DNA of 64,000 nt from Ligilactobacillus sp. WC1T17. Lineage in GTDB: Bacteria > Bacillota > Bacilli > Lactobacillales > Lactobacillaceae. Below are positions 21,229 through 30,904 of the stretch, piece by piece. Position 1 is the first letter of the stretch. Every line of letters begins with the position of its first letter. Location: the NCBI GenBank assembly GCA_900110005.1, contig FOCC01000007.1, positions 57,192 to 121,191 on the forward strand, given 5' to 3'. The translations under genes and the position numbers were made by a program. The notes under the pieces were generated by a model that saw only the letters and a list, made by a program, of their open reading frames with translations, had not been told where the DNA came from and did not search any database.

Positions 21229-21915
21229 TTATCTTGCTAGAGTCAAAGATGTAACAAAATCAGCCCCTTTTTCTTCTAATATTTCTTGGGCATAATACAA
21301 AGTCCGACCTGTAGTATAAATATCATCCACTAATAAAATCTTTTTTTCTTTTAATGTTTCAGGTCCGGTGTATTTGAAAGGATTTTTAGTGGCTAAGCGT
21401 TGACAGCGCGTCTTAGTGGACTGTTTTTGGCGACCGTACTTTTTTTTCATTTCAAAATAACTTTGATATTCAATTCCTTCCAGCCAACCACACACTTGAT
21501 TAAACCCACGTGTTTCAAAAGTTTCCTGATCAACCGGAATGACCACCACCGTAAAAGCTTTTTTTAAATAAGGTGTGATAGCCGCTTGAATTTGTTTTTG
21601 AAATAGCCGCCGCAATTGGTAATTACCCATAAATTTGTATTGTTCAATGTATTCTTTCATGGCTGCCTGCTGATAAACAAATAAGGCTTTATTGTGCAGC
21701 AAATGATGGTCGTGCTGCCATTTGCTGCAATCAAGACATAAATTCATATTATCTTGTTTGCGGCCACATCCTGGACACACTTTATCACCTGTTTTTTCAA
21801 ACATCTTTAAACAAGAAGCACATATATAGTTTTGAGGCAGCGGTTTTAATGAGAAGAGCCAATCCCACGTTAAGCGCAGCGGCAGCTTTTGATGACACCA
21901 TAAGCATTCATTCAT
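21229..21915 (-). CDS. comFC: ComFC-like competence protein / phosphoribosyltransferase
   Basis: Cytosolic late-competence protein needed for DNA uptake in naturally transformable relatives. 228 residues. Two N-terminal zinc-finger-like CxxC pairs (CLWCHQ, CASC, CPGCG, CLDC) and a C-terminal phosphoribosyltransferase motif ILLVDDIYTTGRTL. It overlaps comFA by 8 bases. Both comF genes appear intact, though whether the strain is transformable cannot be inferred. Confidence 0.92.
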   Translation of the reverse strand: MNECLWCHQKLPLRLTWDWLFSLKPLPQNYICASCLKMFEKTGDKVCPGCGRKQDNMNLCLDCSKWQHDHHLLHNKALFVYQQAAMKEYIEQYKFMGNYQLRRLFQKQIQAAITPYLKKAFTVVVIPVDQETFETRGFNQVCGWLEGIEYQSYFEMKKKYGRQKQSTKTRCQRLATKNPFKYTGPETLKEKKILLVDDIYTTGRTLYYAQEILEEKGADFVTSLTLAR

Positions 21916-23260
21916 CTTTTTTCATCTTCTTTGCTTTGCGATTCAATAACATAATCTGCTGCTTAGCTTTTTTTACTTTGCAGGTTAAATGTTCACACAA
22001 AAAGATCACCTGTCCATCAGGTCGCTGACTGCTGCGCCCAACCCGACCGGCAATCTGCACTAAAGCCGGCATATTAAAATTAACATCATCAGCTAAAAAA
22101 ATCAGGACATTTAATTTTGGAAAAGTAACTCCTCTTTCCAAAATAGTAGTCGTAATTAAAAAAGTTAGCTTCTCTTCTCTTAAGGCTTTAACTTTGGTTA
22201 AACGTTCAGCATCATTGGCATACACCGTCGTTCCTGCACAACTTGCTGGAATAACTTGCTTTATTAACTTTTCAAGTGGTTTAAGCAGCGCAATTTTCGG
22301 CACAAAAATTAAAAAAGGATAACCTTCCTTGACAAAGTCTTGCAGCTTATTTTTAAAGACTGGCGAAAGTTTGTTTTGCCGTAAATCCTCCCTTAAATGT
22401 TTTCGACAAATAATTTTAGGAACAGGCAAAGGGTGTTGGTGAAAACGCAAAGGCAGGTATTCGCTTCGATCTGTCTTTGCTTTAAACGCTTTAAGTAAAG
22501 TACTATCAGGGGTTGCCGTCATAAGTAAGCGGCTGCCCCCCTGCTTTAACGCCTTTAAACTTGCATAGCTTAACATTTTATTACCTAAAAAAGGAAAAGC
22601 ATCAACTTCATCAATAATCATCAAATCAAAAGCATGATAAAAACGCAGCAGCTGGTGGGTTGTACACAAGACAAACTGGGTATAACGGTACTTTTCCGGA
22701 CTTTTGCCTGTTAAGCAGGCAATTGGCGTTGTCGCAAATGCGGCTTGCATTCGTGGTAATAATTCGCCGATGACATCAATTCGTGGCGCAGCAAAGCAAA
22801 CTCTTTTTTGTTTTTTTAAAGCATCAGCTAGCATATAAAAAGTCATTTCCGTTTTGCCAGCGCCGGTCACGGCCCACAATAAGTGATCACCGCTTTGTTG
22901 TGAAAAAACAATCAATTTTTGGGCAACCCGCTGCTGATAGGGTGATAATTTCCCCTGCCAGGTTAACGGATTTTGCTGATATTTTCCAAAAGCATTTACC
23001 TCTTTAATACTGTATAATGATTGAGTAGAGGTTAATCTGCCCAGCATAAGACACTTGGGACAATAGTAGTTGCCATTTGGGAGTAATACTTGCTTTGGCA
23101 TAAGCCTACTACCGCACCGCTGGCACAATACATGATTACCTTGCCTGATGATGGCTGGACGCTTAATGATCTTTGGAATCTTTGCTAAAACATCAGCCGG
23201 TGTGTTAATCTCTTGGGCTGTCACTTGTCGTCCTAAAAGCAGCTGTTCTAATTCATTCAT
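21908..23260 (-). CDS. comFA: ComFA-like DNA-import helicase
   Basis: ATP-dependent DNA translocase thought to help pull single-stranded DNA into the cell during transformation. 450 residues. A four-cysteine zinc finger (CQRCGS and CPKCLM) precedes the helicase core; Walker A is AVTGAGKTEMTF, motif II is DEVD (IIDEVDAFPF), motif VI QIAGRVGRSS. First gene of the comFA-comFC operon, divergent from the YigZ-family gene. I could not identify a ComX/SigH-type promoter box with confidence. Confidence 0.93.
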   Translation of the reverse strand: MNELEQLLLGRQVTAQEINTPADVLAKIPKIIKRPAIIRQGNHVLCQRCGSRLMPKQVLLPNGNYYCPKCLMLGRLTSTQSLYSIKEVNAFGKYQQNPLTWQGKLSPYQQRVAQKLIVFSQQSGDHLLWAVTGAGKTEMTFYMLADALKKQKRVCFAAPRIDVIGELLPRMQAAFATTPIACLTGKSPEKYRYTQFVLCTTHQLLRFYHAFDLMIIDEVDAFPFLGNKMLSYASLKALKQGGSRLLMTATPDSTLLKAFKAKTDRSEYLPLRFHQHPLPVPKIICRKHLREDLRQNKLSPVFKNKLQDFVKEGYPFLIFVPKIALLKPLEKLIKQVIPASCAGTTVYANDAERLTKVKALREEKLTFLITTTILERGVTFPKLNVLIFLADDVNFNMPALVQIAGRVGRSSQRPDGQVIFLCEHLTCKVKKAKQQIMLLNRKAKKMKKDE

Positions 23261-23320
23261 GCAATCACCCTACTATATAAAGACGCAATTTTAATCCATA
23301 TTTTGTTAGGAAAGGTCAAA

Positions 23321-23944
23321 ATGTATTTAACAATTCAAGCAAATTCAACTTTTGAACAAACAATTAAAAAATCACAATTCATCTGTTACCTGATTCGGAT
23401 CCAAACTGAAGATGACGCCAAAAAGCAGTTAGAGCAACTCAAAAGCCAGCATAAAAAGGCCACCCATGTCTGTTTTGCCTATCTTTTAGGCGCCAAAGAT
23501 GAAATTCAGCGTGAATCTGATAATGGCGAACCTCAAGGTACAGCCGGTGTCCCCATTTTAGATGTCTTAAAAAATAATCACTTGCATGACGTTTTAGCCG
23601 TGGTTGTACGGTATTTCGGCGGTATCAAGCTCGGAGCCGGCGGACTGATTCGGGCCTACAGTTCCAGCTGTGCCAAAGCGATTGCTCAAAACACGATTGT
23701 CAAACGAGTGGTGCAAAATAAATTATCCTTAACACTTTCTTACGCCTTATTAGGTAAATTACAAGACTTTTTAAACCGGCAAAAAATTGCGGTTTTAGAT
23801 ACACAATTTACTGAAAACGTCTGTGTGACCGTTTGTGTTGATCAAGCTAAGGCAGATGCGTTTATCACCAACGTTAATAATCTTTTAAGCGCTAAAGCAA
23901 CCATCAAAAACCAAGGTGACGTTTTAACCGAAGTTCCGATATAA
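23321..23944 (+). CDS. YigZ/IMPACT family protein (YvyE)
   Basis: 207 residues, one of the few plus-strand genes here. The N-terminal IMPACT domain is clear: THVCFAYLLG, SDNGEPQGTAGVPIL, VVRYFGGIKLGAGGLIRAY. The C-terminal part is the DUF1949-type domain with a ferredoxin-like fold. Its cellular role in bacteria is not settled. The ATG at 23321 is chosen because AGGAAAGGTC lies 3-8 bases upstream; a TTG six codons earlier overlaps that site. It is commonly found beside comFA in Firmicutes. Confidence 0.9.
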   Translation: MYLTIQANSTFEQTIKKSQFICYLIRIQTEDDAKKQLEQLKSQHKKATHVCFAYLLGAKDEIQRESDNGEPQGTAGVPILDVLKNNHLHDVLAVVVRYFGGIKLGAGGLIRAYSSSCAKAIAQNTIVKRVVQNKLSLTLSYALLGKLQDFLNRQKIAVLDTQFTENVCVTVCVDQAKADAFITNVNNLLSAKATIKNQGDVLTEVPI

Positions 23945-23978
23945 AAAAATGACAAGCAAAAAATGCTTGTCATTTTTT
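23944..23978. terminator. Bidirectional terminator between the YigZ-family gene and tagO
   Basis: Perfect stem TGACAAGCA around an A5 loop, flanked by A on the left and T on the right, so it can end both converging transcripts. It overlaps the tagO stop codon (TGA, 23972-23970). Confidence 0.92.
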
Positions 23979-25058
23979 ATTATTAGACAGTTTAAAGACT
24001 AACTTACGAATCAAATTAAGCAGGGGTTTTTTATCATCCCCGACCAAGCCGATCACTTCGACAAAAATTTCCAAACCGACTAAAGTGGCAACCGTCAATA
24101 AAATTGCCCCCAGCATGCTGGAAAAAGAATAAAGCAGCGAAATAAAAGAAAAAATCAAAGCAATGCCATAAATCACCAAAACCGTTTGGGTATGGCTTAA
24201 GCCCATTTGCATCAAACGGTGGTGCAAGTGGTGCTTATCAGCTTGTGAAATGGGACGGTTATGCAATTTACGCCGTAAAATTGCATATACGGTATCAGTA
24301 ATAGGCACCCCTAAAATCATCACCGGGATAATCAAAGTAATGAAAGTCGCATTTTTCAACCCATACAAGGAAAAAACAGCCATCATAAAACCGATAAACA
24401 ACGATCCTGTGTCCCCTAAATAAATTTTAGCCGGATGAAAATTGTAAGGCAAAAAGCCAAGCAACGACGAAACCAGCGTAAACATCATAATGGAGACAAA
24501 GGTATTGGTGACATTCAAGAATAAATATCCCGTCAAAGCACTGGTAGATAAAGCAATAATAGCTACCCCACAGGCTAACCCGTCTAAGCCGTCAATCAAG
24601 TTGACCGCATTAGTAATCGCTGCAATCCAAAGCAGCGTTACAGGCAAGCTGAGCCAGTCTAAATGAACCATTCCGACATAAGGTATCGTAATCGTCGTCA
24701 TTTTAATTCCCGCTCCAAAATAGACGACTAGGGAAGCCAAAATCACCCCAAACATCTTTTCCCGCGGTTTTAATTCATAAATATCATCAATAATACCGGT
24801 TAAAAGAATAATACATTCAGCTATAAATAATACCCGCAGCTGGTCACTTGGGTATTGTGTTCTGATTAAAAAGAAATTCGCTATATTAAAGGCAATAAAA
24901 ATCGCCAACCCGCCCATTGTCGGCATTGGAGTCTTGTTAACCCTTCGTGCATTAGGATTATCAACTGCGCCAAGCTTCAATGCTATTCCCCTAACCAGCG
25001 GAGTCAGAACTGCAGCCATAACAACCGTTGCAGCCATAGACGCAAGTATTTTATACAT
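23970..25058 (-). CDS. tagO: Undecaprenyl-phosphate GlcNAc-1-phosphate transferase (TagO/WecA family)
   Basis: Integral membrane enzyme that starts wall teichoic acid or surface polysaccharide synthesis by moving GlcNAc-1-phosphate to undecaprenyl phosphate. 362 residues with about ten membrane segments. Family motifs: GAVDNPNARRVNKTPMPTMGG in the N-terminal loop (shortened: DNPNARRVNKTPMPTMGG), NLIDGLDGLACG, YLGDTGSLFIGF, and the HIH-type loop DKHHLHHRLMQMG. The start follows an AGAGGACGG site. Monocistronic by its terminator. Confidence 0.94.
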   Translation of the reverse strand: MYKILASMAATVVMAAVLTPLVRGIALKLGAVDNPNARRVNKTPMPTMGGLAIFIAFNIANFFLIRTQYPSDQLRVLFIAECIILLTGIIDDIYELKPREKMFGVILASLVVYFGAGIKMTTITIPYVGMVHLDWLSLPVTLLWIAAITNAVNLIDGLDGLACGVAIIALSTSALTGYLFLNVTNTFVSIMMFTLVSSLLGFLPYNFHPAKIYLGDTGSLFIGFMMAVFSLYGLKNATFITLIIPVMILGVPITDTVYAILRRKLHNRPISQADKHHLHHRLMQMGLSHTQTVLVIYGIALIFSFISLLYSFSSMLGAILLTVATLVGLEIFVEVIGLVGDDKKPLLNLIRKLVFKLSNNKK

Positions 25059-25178
25059 ATGCCGTCCTCTTTCTGTTCAATATACACTTGCTGTGCGCAA
25101 ATGTAGCTACATTCTTTATTTTAACATAAGAAAAGCTTTTAAAAAACCCAGTGCAACATTTGAAATTTTTTTGCAATA

Positions 25179-25209
25179 AAAAATGCAGTATAAAATATAC
25201 TGCATTTTT
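25179..25209 (-). terminator. Intrinsic terminator of kimA
   Basis: Stem AATGCAGTATA with an AAA loop and flanking A/T runs; right after the kimA stop on the minus strand. Confidence 0.88.
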
Positions 25210-25214
25210 ATAAA

Positions 25215-27044
25215 TTATTTTTTCAAATGATAATTATAGGTTGAGATAATAATATTTTCCCGTGAACCTAAAGCTGATCTTAACCGCAGACTTGTTTGGT
25301 TATGCAAAATATTTTGCCATGGCTTCTTCGGTACAAACTGCGGTACCAAAACGGTGACCGAATAGTTGCGCTTTAAAGCATCTTTAGCAATAACATCGCA
25401 AAAGCGCACAACTGGTGTCACAACTGAACGGTATGATGAATGCAAATCGACAAAGCGGACATCAGGAAAGGCAATCTTAAATTCATTAGCCGTCTCATGT
25501 TCCTTTTTAGGATTGGTATCAAAAGAAACGTGCATAGCAATCACATTATCACTAATCGATCTGGCATAATTAATAGCCCCCGTCGTTACGTGGGTAACGG
25601 AGCTGACCAAAACAATCACCGTAGCCCCATCATAATCATGCAATTGTTGTTCTTCACTTAATCTTAACTGGGTAGCCACTGCTGTATAATGCTCATGAAT
25701 CTGATGGAAACCAAAAAGCAAAACCGGCATAATAATCAAATATGGCCAAACATTATTGAAATGCAGTAAGAATAAGAAAATTACCAGCGCTAAAGAAATC
25801 AAGGCTCCTAAAAAGTTGAAAAAGGAATTTAAAATCCAATTCTTGCCCCGCTCACGGTTCCAGTGAACAATCATCCCGGATTGTGAAAGAATAAAAGGTA
25901 CAAAAACCCCTACCGCATACAAAGGAACTAGCAAATTAGTCTGCCCATGAAAGATAAAAATCAAAGCAATTGCGCCAACTGCTAAAGCAATAATCCCATT
26001 GGAATAGCCTAAACGGTCACCTTTATCCATAAACATATGCGGCATATATTTATCCTTGGCCAAATTGTAGGCCAAAATAGGAAAGGCTGAAAAACCTGTA
26101 TTAGCCGCCACAGCTAAAATCATGGCAGTCGCTAATTGCAGCAGGTAAAAGAAAATACCATGTCCAAAAATGGCAATACCGACTTGTGACAAGACCGTTT
26201 GTTCTGGATTAGGCATAATGCCTAAGTAATAACTTAAGTAAGCAACCCCCGCCAAGAAAGAACCTAAAATCAAAGCCATAATACCTAAAGTATTGGCGGC
26301 ATTTTTACTTTTGGGTTCTTTAAAGTTAGGTACAGCATTACTGATTGCTTCCACCCCTGTCAATGAAGAAGAACCGGCTGAAAAAGCCTTTAAGAATAAA
26401 ATCATCGTCATGCCAGGAACAGTTTGCCCAAGGTGAGCGGCAGCATGATATTCAATGTTGCCGGTGGCGATATTAATAAAGCCCCACACAATCATGATAA
26501 CCATCATGATAACAAAAAAGTAGACCGGAACCGTCAAAAAGGAAGCCGAATCCCGCATTCCCCGTAAATTCAAAGTCATAATAAAGAGCACAATCAAAAC
26601 GGAGATGGCAATGCTGTAACGGCCTAAAACCGGTATTGCTGAAGTAATGGCTTCCGTCCCAGATGTCACAGAAACGGCCACCGTCAGCATATAATCAACT
26701 AGTAGCGAGCCGCCGGCGACCAAACCGGCACCACGCCCCCAATTTTTAGTAGCAACCACATAAGCGCCGCCCCCTGAAGGATAGGCATGAATAATCTGCC
26801 GATAAGACATTGTAATCGCAAATAACAGGATTAAAACAATTCCGACTGCAGGCAAGGCATACCAGGTAGCTGCAGCTGAAAGAGCAAACAATACGGCAAT
26901 AATTTGCTCAATACCATATGCAACAGATGACAAAGCATCAGACGACAATAAAGCCAAAGCCTTGAATTTTGTCAAGGACTGGCCACCCTCATCAGCTGTT
27001 TTTAATGGTTCCCCAATTAACAGCCTTTTTATATATCGATACAT
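25215..27044 (-). CDS. kimA: Potassium importer of the KimA/KupA type (APC superfamily)
   Basis: 609 residues, 12 membrane segments and a soluble C-terminal domain from about residue 455. The N-terminus matches Bacillus KimA (formerly YdaO) closely in order and wording: KRLLIGEPLK, LALLSSDALSSVAYG, SYRQIIHAYPSGGGAYVV, GGSLLVDYMLTVAVSV. KimA is a proton-coupled high-affinity potassium importer inhibited by c-di-AMP. Many databases label such proteins amino acid permease, which I think is wrong here. A -35 TTGACA promoter is present, but no c-di-AMP (ydaO-type) riboswitch can fit or be seen in the leader, so control by c-di-AMP, if any, would be on the protein. DarA, a c-di-AMP receptor, is encoded at 38.3-38.7 kb. 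Confidence 0.85.
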   Translation of the reverse strand: MYRYIKRLLIGEPLKTADEGGQSLTKFKALALLSSDALSSVAYGIEQIIAVLFALSAAATWYALPAVGIVLILLFAITMSYRQIIHAYPSGGGAYVVATKNWGRGAGLVAGGSLLVDYMLTVAVSVTSGTEAITSAIPVLGRYSIAISVLIVLFIMTLNLRGMRDSASFLTVPVYFFVIMMVIMIVWGFINIATGNIEYHAAAHLGQTVPGMTMILFLKAFSAGSSSLTGVEAISNAVPNFKEPKSKNAANTLGIMALILGSFLAGVAYLSYYLGIMPNPEQTVLSQVGIAIFGHGIFFYLLQLATAMILAVAANTGFSAFPILAYNLAKDKYMPHMFMDKGDRLGYSNGIIALAVGAIALIFIFHGQTNLLVPLYAVGVFVPFILSQSGMIVHWNRERGKNWILNSFFNFLGALISLALVIFLFLLHFNNVWPYLIIMPVLLFGFHQIHEHYTAVATQLRLSEEQQLHDYDGATVIVLVSSVTHVTTGAINYARSISDNVIAMHVSFDTNPKKEHETANEFKIAFPDVRFVDLHSSYRSVVTPVVRFCDVIAKDALKRNYSVTVLVPQFVPKKPWQNILHNQTSLRLRSALGSRENIIISTYNYHLKK

Positions 27045-27118
27045 AAAGATATTTCTCCTTTATCCTAACAACTTAACCCACTCAAAAGTTGAAAAATATT
27101 AATGTAGACTTGCTGTAT

Positions 27119-27147
27119 GTTATCCATTTTACACCATTATTTGTCAA
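27119..27147 (-). promoter_or_regulatory. Promoter of kimA
   Basis: Minus strand: perfect -35 TTGACA (27147-27142), 17-base spacer, -10 GATAAC (27124-27119). Leader about 70 bases. Confidence 0.6.
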
Positions 27148-27183
27148 TACACAAAAAAATCCTTGCGCATCTTGGCAATAAAA

Positions 27184-27223
27184 AAAGCTTGCAAGAAGCT
27201 CCAAGTGGCTTCTTACAAGCTTT
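27184..27223 (-). terminator. Intrinsic terminator of groES-groEL
   Basis: Sixteen-base stem AAAGCTTG-x-AAGAAGC with one mismatch and an 8-base loop, T run on the minus strand, 10 bases after groEL. Confidence 0.92.
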
Positions 27224-27233
27224 AAAATTATGC

Positions 27234-28847
<1,614 letters not shown>

Positions 28848-28886
28848 TCAATTCACCTCATGTATTTTTTATTTTCAATAATCTTA

Positions 28887-29171
28887 TTATTCAACAACTG
28901 CTACCAAGTCGTTTTCATGAACAACCAAGTATTTTTGATTTTCATAGCTGACTTCAGTTCCAGCATATTTGTCAAAAATGACTGTATCGCCTGCTTTAAC
29001 ACTTGGGGCAACTTTTTCACCGTTATCGAGGACACGTCCTGCACCAACAGCTACAACTTTGCCTGTTTGTGGCTTTTCTTTAGCGTTGCTTGCTAATACG
29101 ATACCGCCAACAGTTTGTTCTTCTTCTTTTTGAACTTCTAAAATAATACGATCTCCTAATGGTTTAAGCAC
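28887..29171 (-). CDS. groES: Co-chaperonin GroES
   Basis: Ten-kDa lid of the GroEL chamber. 94 residues starting at GTG (29171), [11 protein letters not shown], placed 7 bases after a GGAGGG site. The mobile loop ([15 protein letters not shown]) and [14 protein letters not shown] are intact. An in-frame extension to 29198 runs into the CIRCE element and is not coding. First gene of the groESL operon. Confidence 0.97.
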   Translation of the reverse strand: MLKPLGDRIILEVQKEEEQTVGGIVLASNAKEKPQTGKVVAVGAGRVLDNGEKVAPSVKAGDTVIFDKYAGTEVSYENQKYLVVHENDLVAVVE

Positions 29172-29191
29172 GTTATATCCCTCCAAATTTT

Positions 29192-29218
29192 TTAGCACTC
29201 TAATGTTTTGAGTGCTAA
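29192..29218 (-). promoter_or_regulatory. CIRCE operator 1 (HrcA binding site)
   Basis: TTAGCACTC, 9-base spacer, GAGTGCTAA: a perfect match to the CIRCE consensus. It lies between the -10 element and the groES ribosome binding site, in the transcribed leader. Confidence 0.97.
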
Positions 29219-29234
29219 TTTTTTTACAGTTATT

Positions 29235-29263
29235 ACTATAACGACTTTCACAAATAATTGCAA
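29235..29263 (-). promoter_or_regulatory. Promoter of groES-groEL
   Basis: Minus strand: -35 TTGCAA (29263-29258), 17-base spacer, -10 TATAGT (29240-29235), between the two CIRCE elements. Confidence 0.8.
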
Positions 29264-29270
29264 GTTTTTT

Positions 29271-29297
29271 TTATCACTCTCGGGTCAAGAGTGCTAA
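29271..29297 (-). promoter_or_regulatory. CIRCE operator 2, one mismatch
   Basis: TTATCACTC, 9-base spacer, GAGTGCTAA: CIRCE with a single change in the left arm. It lies 8 bases upstream of the -35 box, so the promoter is flanked by HrcA sites on both sides. Confidence 0.9.
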
Positions 29298-29317
29298 TTT
29301 TACTAATATTCGCTCAG

Positions 29318-29344
29318 AAAAAGCCTTATTATATCAGGCTTTTT
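29318..29344. terminator. Orphan terminator-like hairpin between groES and the CPBP gene
   Basis: AAAAAGCCT, 9-base loop, AGGCTTTTT. It stands between two divergent transcription units and ends neither of them. It may stop read-through or antisense transcripts. Confidence 0.5.
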
Positions 29345-29389
29345 GCGCGTTTTTTTAAGCTTTAGTAAAGTTCTTTTGCAGGAGATATG

Positions 29390-29396
29390 TTATAAT
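29390..29396 (+). promoter_or_regulatory. Extended -10 promoter of the CPBP gene
   Basis: TGT-TATAAT on the plus strand, with TATAAT at 29391-29396, 30 bases before the GTG start. No good -35 is visible. Confidence 0.5.
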
Positions 29397-29425
29397 TGAA
29401 AAAGTCTGATAAAGAAGGTAATTAC

Positions 29426-30061
29426 GTGAAAGTTAAACAAAACACCCTGGCCTTAAGTATTGCCTGGTTAGGCATTATGTACGGCGAAGTTTTTTTGAAT
29501 ACCAGTTTAAAAGGCAATGTACTCTATATTGGTCTTACTTTATGGACCGTTTTAGGTGCTTTGGGGATGCTTTTGCTCAACCATTTTTTCTCTTGGAAAA
29601 ATCCAATCGATCAAAAAGAAAGTCTGCCCGCAATAAAAGAACTGGGTTTAATCTTAATCAGTTTTATCTTGCTGATTTTACTGCAAAATCTTTTAATGGT
29701 TTTTGAGTATAAAGTTTTAAAACAACCTTTAGGTTCAGCTAATACGAATACTTTAATTGCCATCTACCACCACTATCCTTACTACCTTTTTAGCATTGTT
29801 TTGGCCGCTCCTATTATGGAAGAGCTGGTTTTTCGCAAGGCTATTTTTGGCAACCTCTGCCAATTTTGCCCTCCTTTAATCAGTGCCCTTCTTTCCAGCG
29901 CCTTATTTTCAATCGCTCATGGCGATGGCCATTTTCTCGTCTACGCCATGATGGGGCTTGTGCTTTGTTATTGCTACTACAAGGGTGGGAAATTAAGGAC
30001 TAGCATGGCAGTCCATATCTTGCTGAATGCTTTTATTTTGTTTAGCAGCAATTTAAACTAA
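29426..30061 (+). CDS. CPBP family intramembrane glutamic endopeptidase
   Basis: 211 residues, about seven membrane segments. The CAAX-protease/bacteriocin-processing (Abi) motifs are present: EELVFRKAIFGNL (EExxxR) near residue 130 and HGDGHFLVYAMMG further on. It corresponds in position to Bacillus ydiL, next to groES and rex. Substrates are unknown; relatives process prenylated proteins or give immunity to bacteriocins. I start at GTG (29426) because GAAGGT sits 7 bases upstream; a TTG ten codons earlier overlaps the -10 box. Confidence 0.88.
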   Translation: MKVKQNTLALSIAWLGIMYGEVFLNTSLKGNVLYIGLTLWTVLGALGMLLLNHFFSWKNPIDQKESLPAIKELGLILISFILLILLQNLLMVFEYKVLKQPLGSANTNTLIAIYHHYPYYLFSIVLAAPIMEELVFRKAIFGNLCQFCPPLISALLSSALFSIAHGDGHFLVYAMMGLVLCYCYYKGGKLRTSMAVHILLNAFILFSSNLN

Positions 30062-30087
30062 AAAAGAGAACTTTTCAGTCCTCTTCG

Positions 30088-30723
30088 TTATTTGTTTCCA
30101 AATTGGTTCAAAAAATAAATTAAGGTTTGCAGTTCATTAGCCAAATCAACATTTTGGACTAAAACTTCATCAGGCACGGAAATCCGTACTGGCGTAAAAT
30201 TCAAAATGCCCTTAACGCCAACATCAACTAAATCATCCGCAACAGCTTGAGCTGCATCTGCCGGAACCGCTAAAATAGCAATTTCAATCTGTTGCAAACT
30301 GAGCTGTTCTTTCATATTATCCATATGATAGATAGGAATCTTATCTTCAATGGTGTTGACTAATTTTTCATCAACATCAAAGGCCACACCAATGCGGATA
30401 TTGTTGGTTTTTTGAAAATTAAAGTGCAAGAGCGCGTGTCCCAGGTTACCGACACCTACTAGGGCAACTGTCGTTAATTCATCTTGGTTAAGTGTCTTTT
30501 TGAAAAAATTCAACAAGTTAACGACATCATAGCCATAGCCACGCTTGCCTAAAGCGCCAAAATATGAAAAATCACGGCGGATTGTAGCTGAATCAACTTT
30601 GACAGCTTCAGCCAATTCATTTGAACTAACCCTTGCTTTGCCTGAATCAGCTAAAATGTTCAAATAACGATAATACAGTGGCAAACGTTTGGCAGTGGCT
30701 TTAGGAATATTATGCGATACCAT
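30088..30723 (-). CDS. rex: Redox-sensing transcriptional repressor Rex
   Basis: Senses the NADH/NAD+ ratio and represses fermentation and respiration genes. 211 residues: N-terminal winged helix ([21 protein letters not shown]) and a Rossmann NADH-binding domain with [16 protein letters not shown]. The start follows GGAGGAAG. Divergent from the ABC-F gene across a 181-base region with two Rex-type half-sites (see there). Confidence 0.95.
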   Translation of the reverse strand: MVSHNIPKATAKRLPLYYRYLNILADSGKARVSSNELAEAVKVDSATIRRDFSYFGALGKRGYGYDVVNLLNFFKKTLNQDELTTVALVGVGNLGHALLHFNFQKTNNIRIGVAFDVDEKLVNTIEDKIPIYHMDNMKEQLSLQQIEIAILAVPADAAQAVADDLVDVGVKGILNFTPVRISVPDEVLVQNVDLANELQTLIYFLNQFGNK

Positions 30724-30802
30724 CCGTCTTCCTCCAATCTAGCTAGCTTACCGCTTTTATTTTAACATATGCTTTGTCTGATTTAAATAAGAAAGTTAAA
30801 AC

Positions 30803-30873
30803 ATTCACAAACTTTAATGTTGTTTAGTCCGCTAATAGCAACGACTTTGCATATCATTTAAATGTTTGTGAAT
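30803..30873. promoter_or_regulatory. Two inverted TTGTGAAT half-sites in the rex/ABC-F intergenic region
   Basis: ATTCACAAAC (30803-30812) and its exact complement GTTTGTGAAT (30864-30873), 51 bases apart. Each contains the TTGTGAA half of the Rex operator consensus, but neither has a full second half nearby. They could serve rex autoregulation or divergent control with the ABC-F gene. A weak rex -10 (TAAAAT) lies between them and the rex start. Confidence 0.45.
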
Positions 30874-30904
30874 AAATATCCAGCTTACACGAAAGGTGAA
30901 TGAG

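Noticed and set aside
27045..27180. c-di-AMP riboswitch before kimA
   Set aside because: Leader too short after the TTGACA promoter and no matching helices seen.
29280..29288. Alternative groES -35 (TTGACC) within the upstream CIRCE
   Set aside because: Too far from the TATAGT -10; TTGCAA with 17-base spacing fits better.
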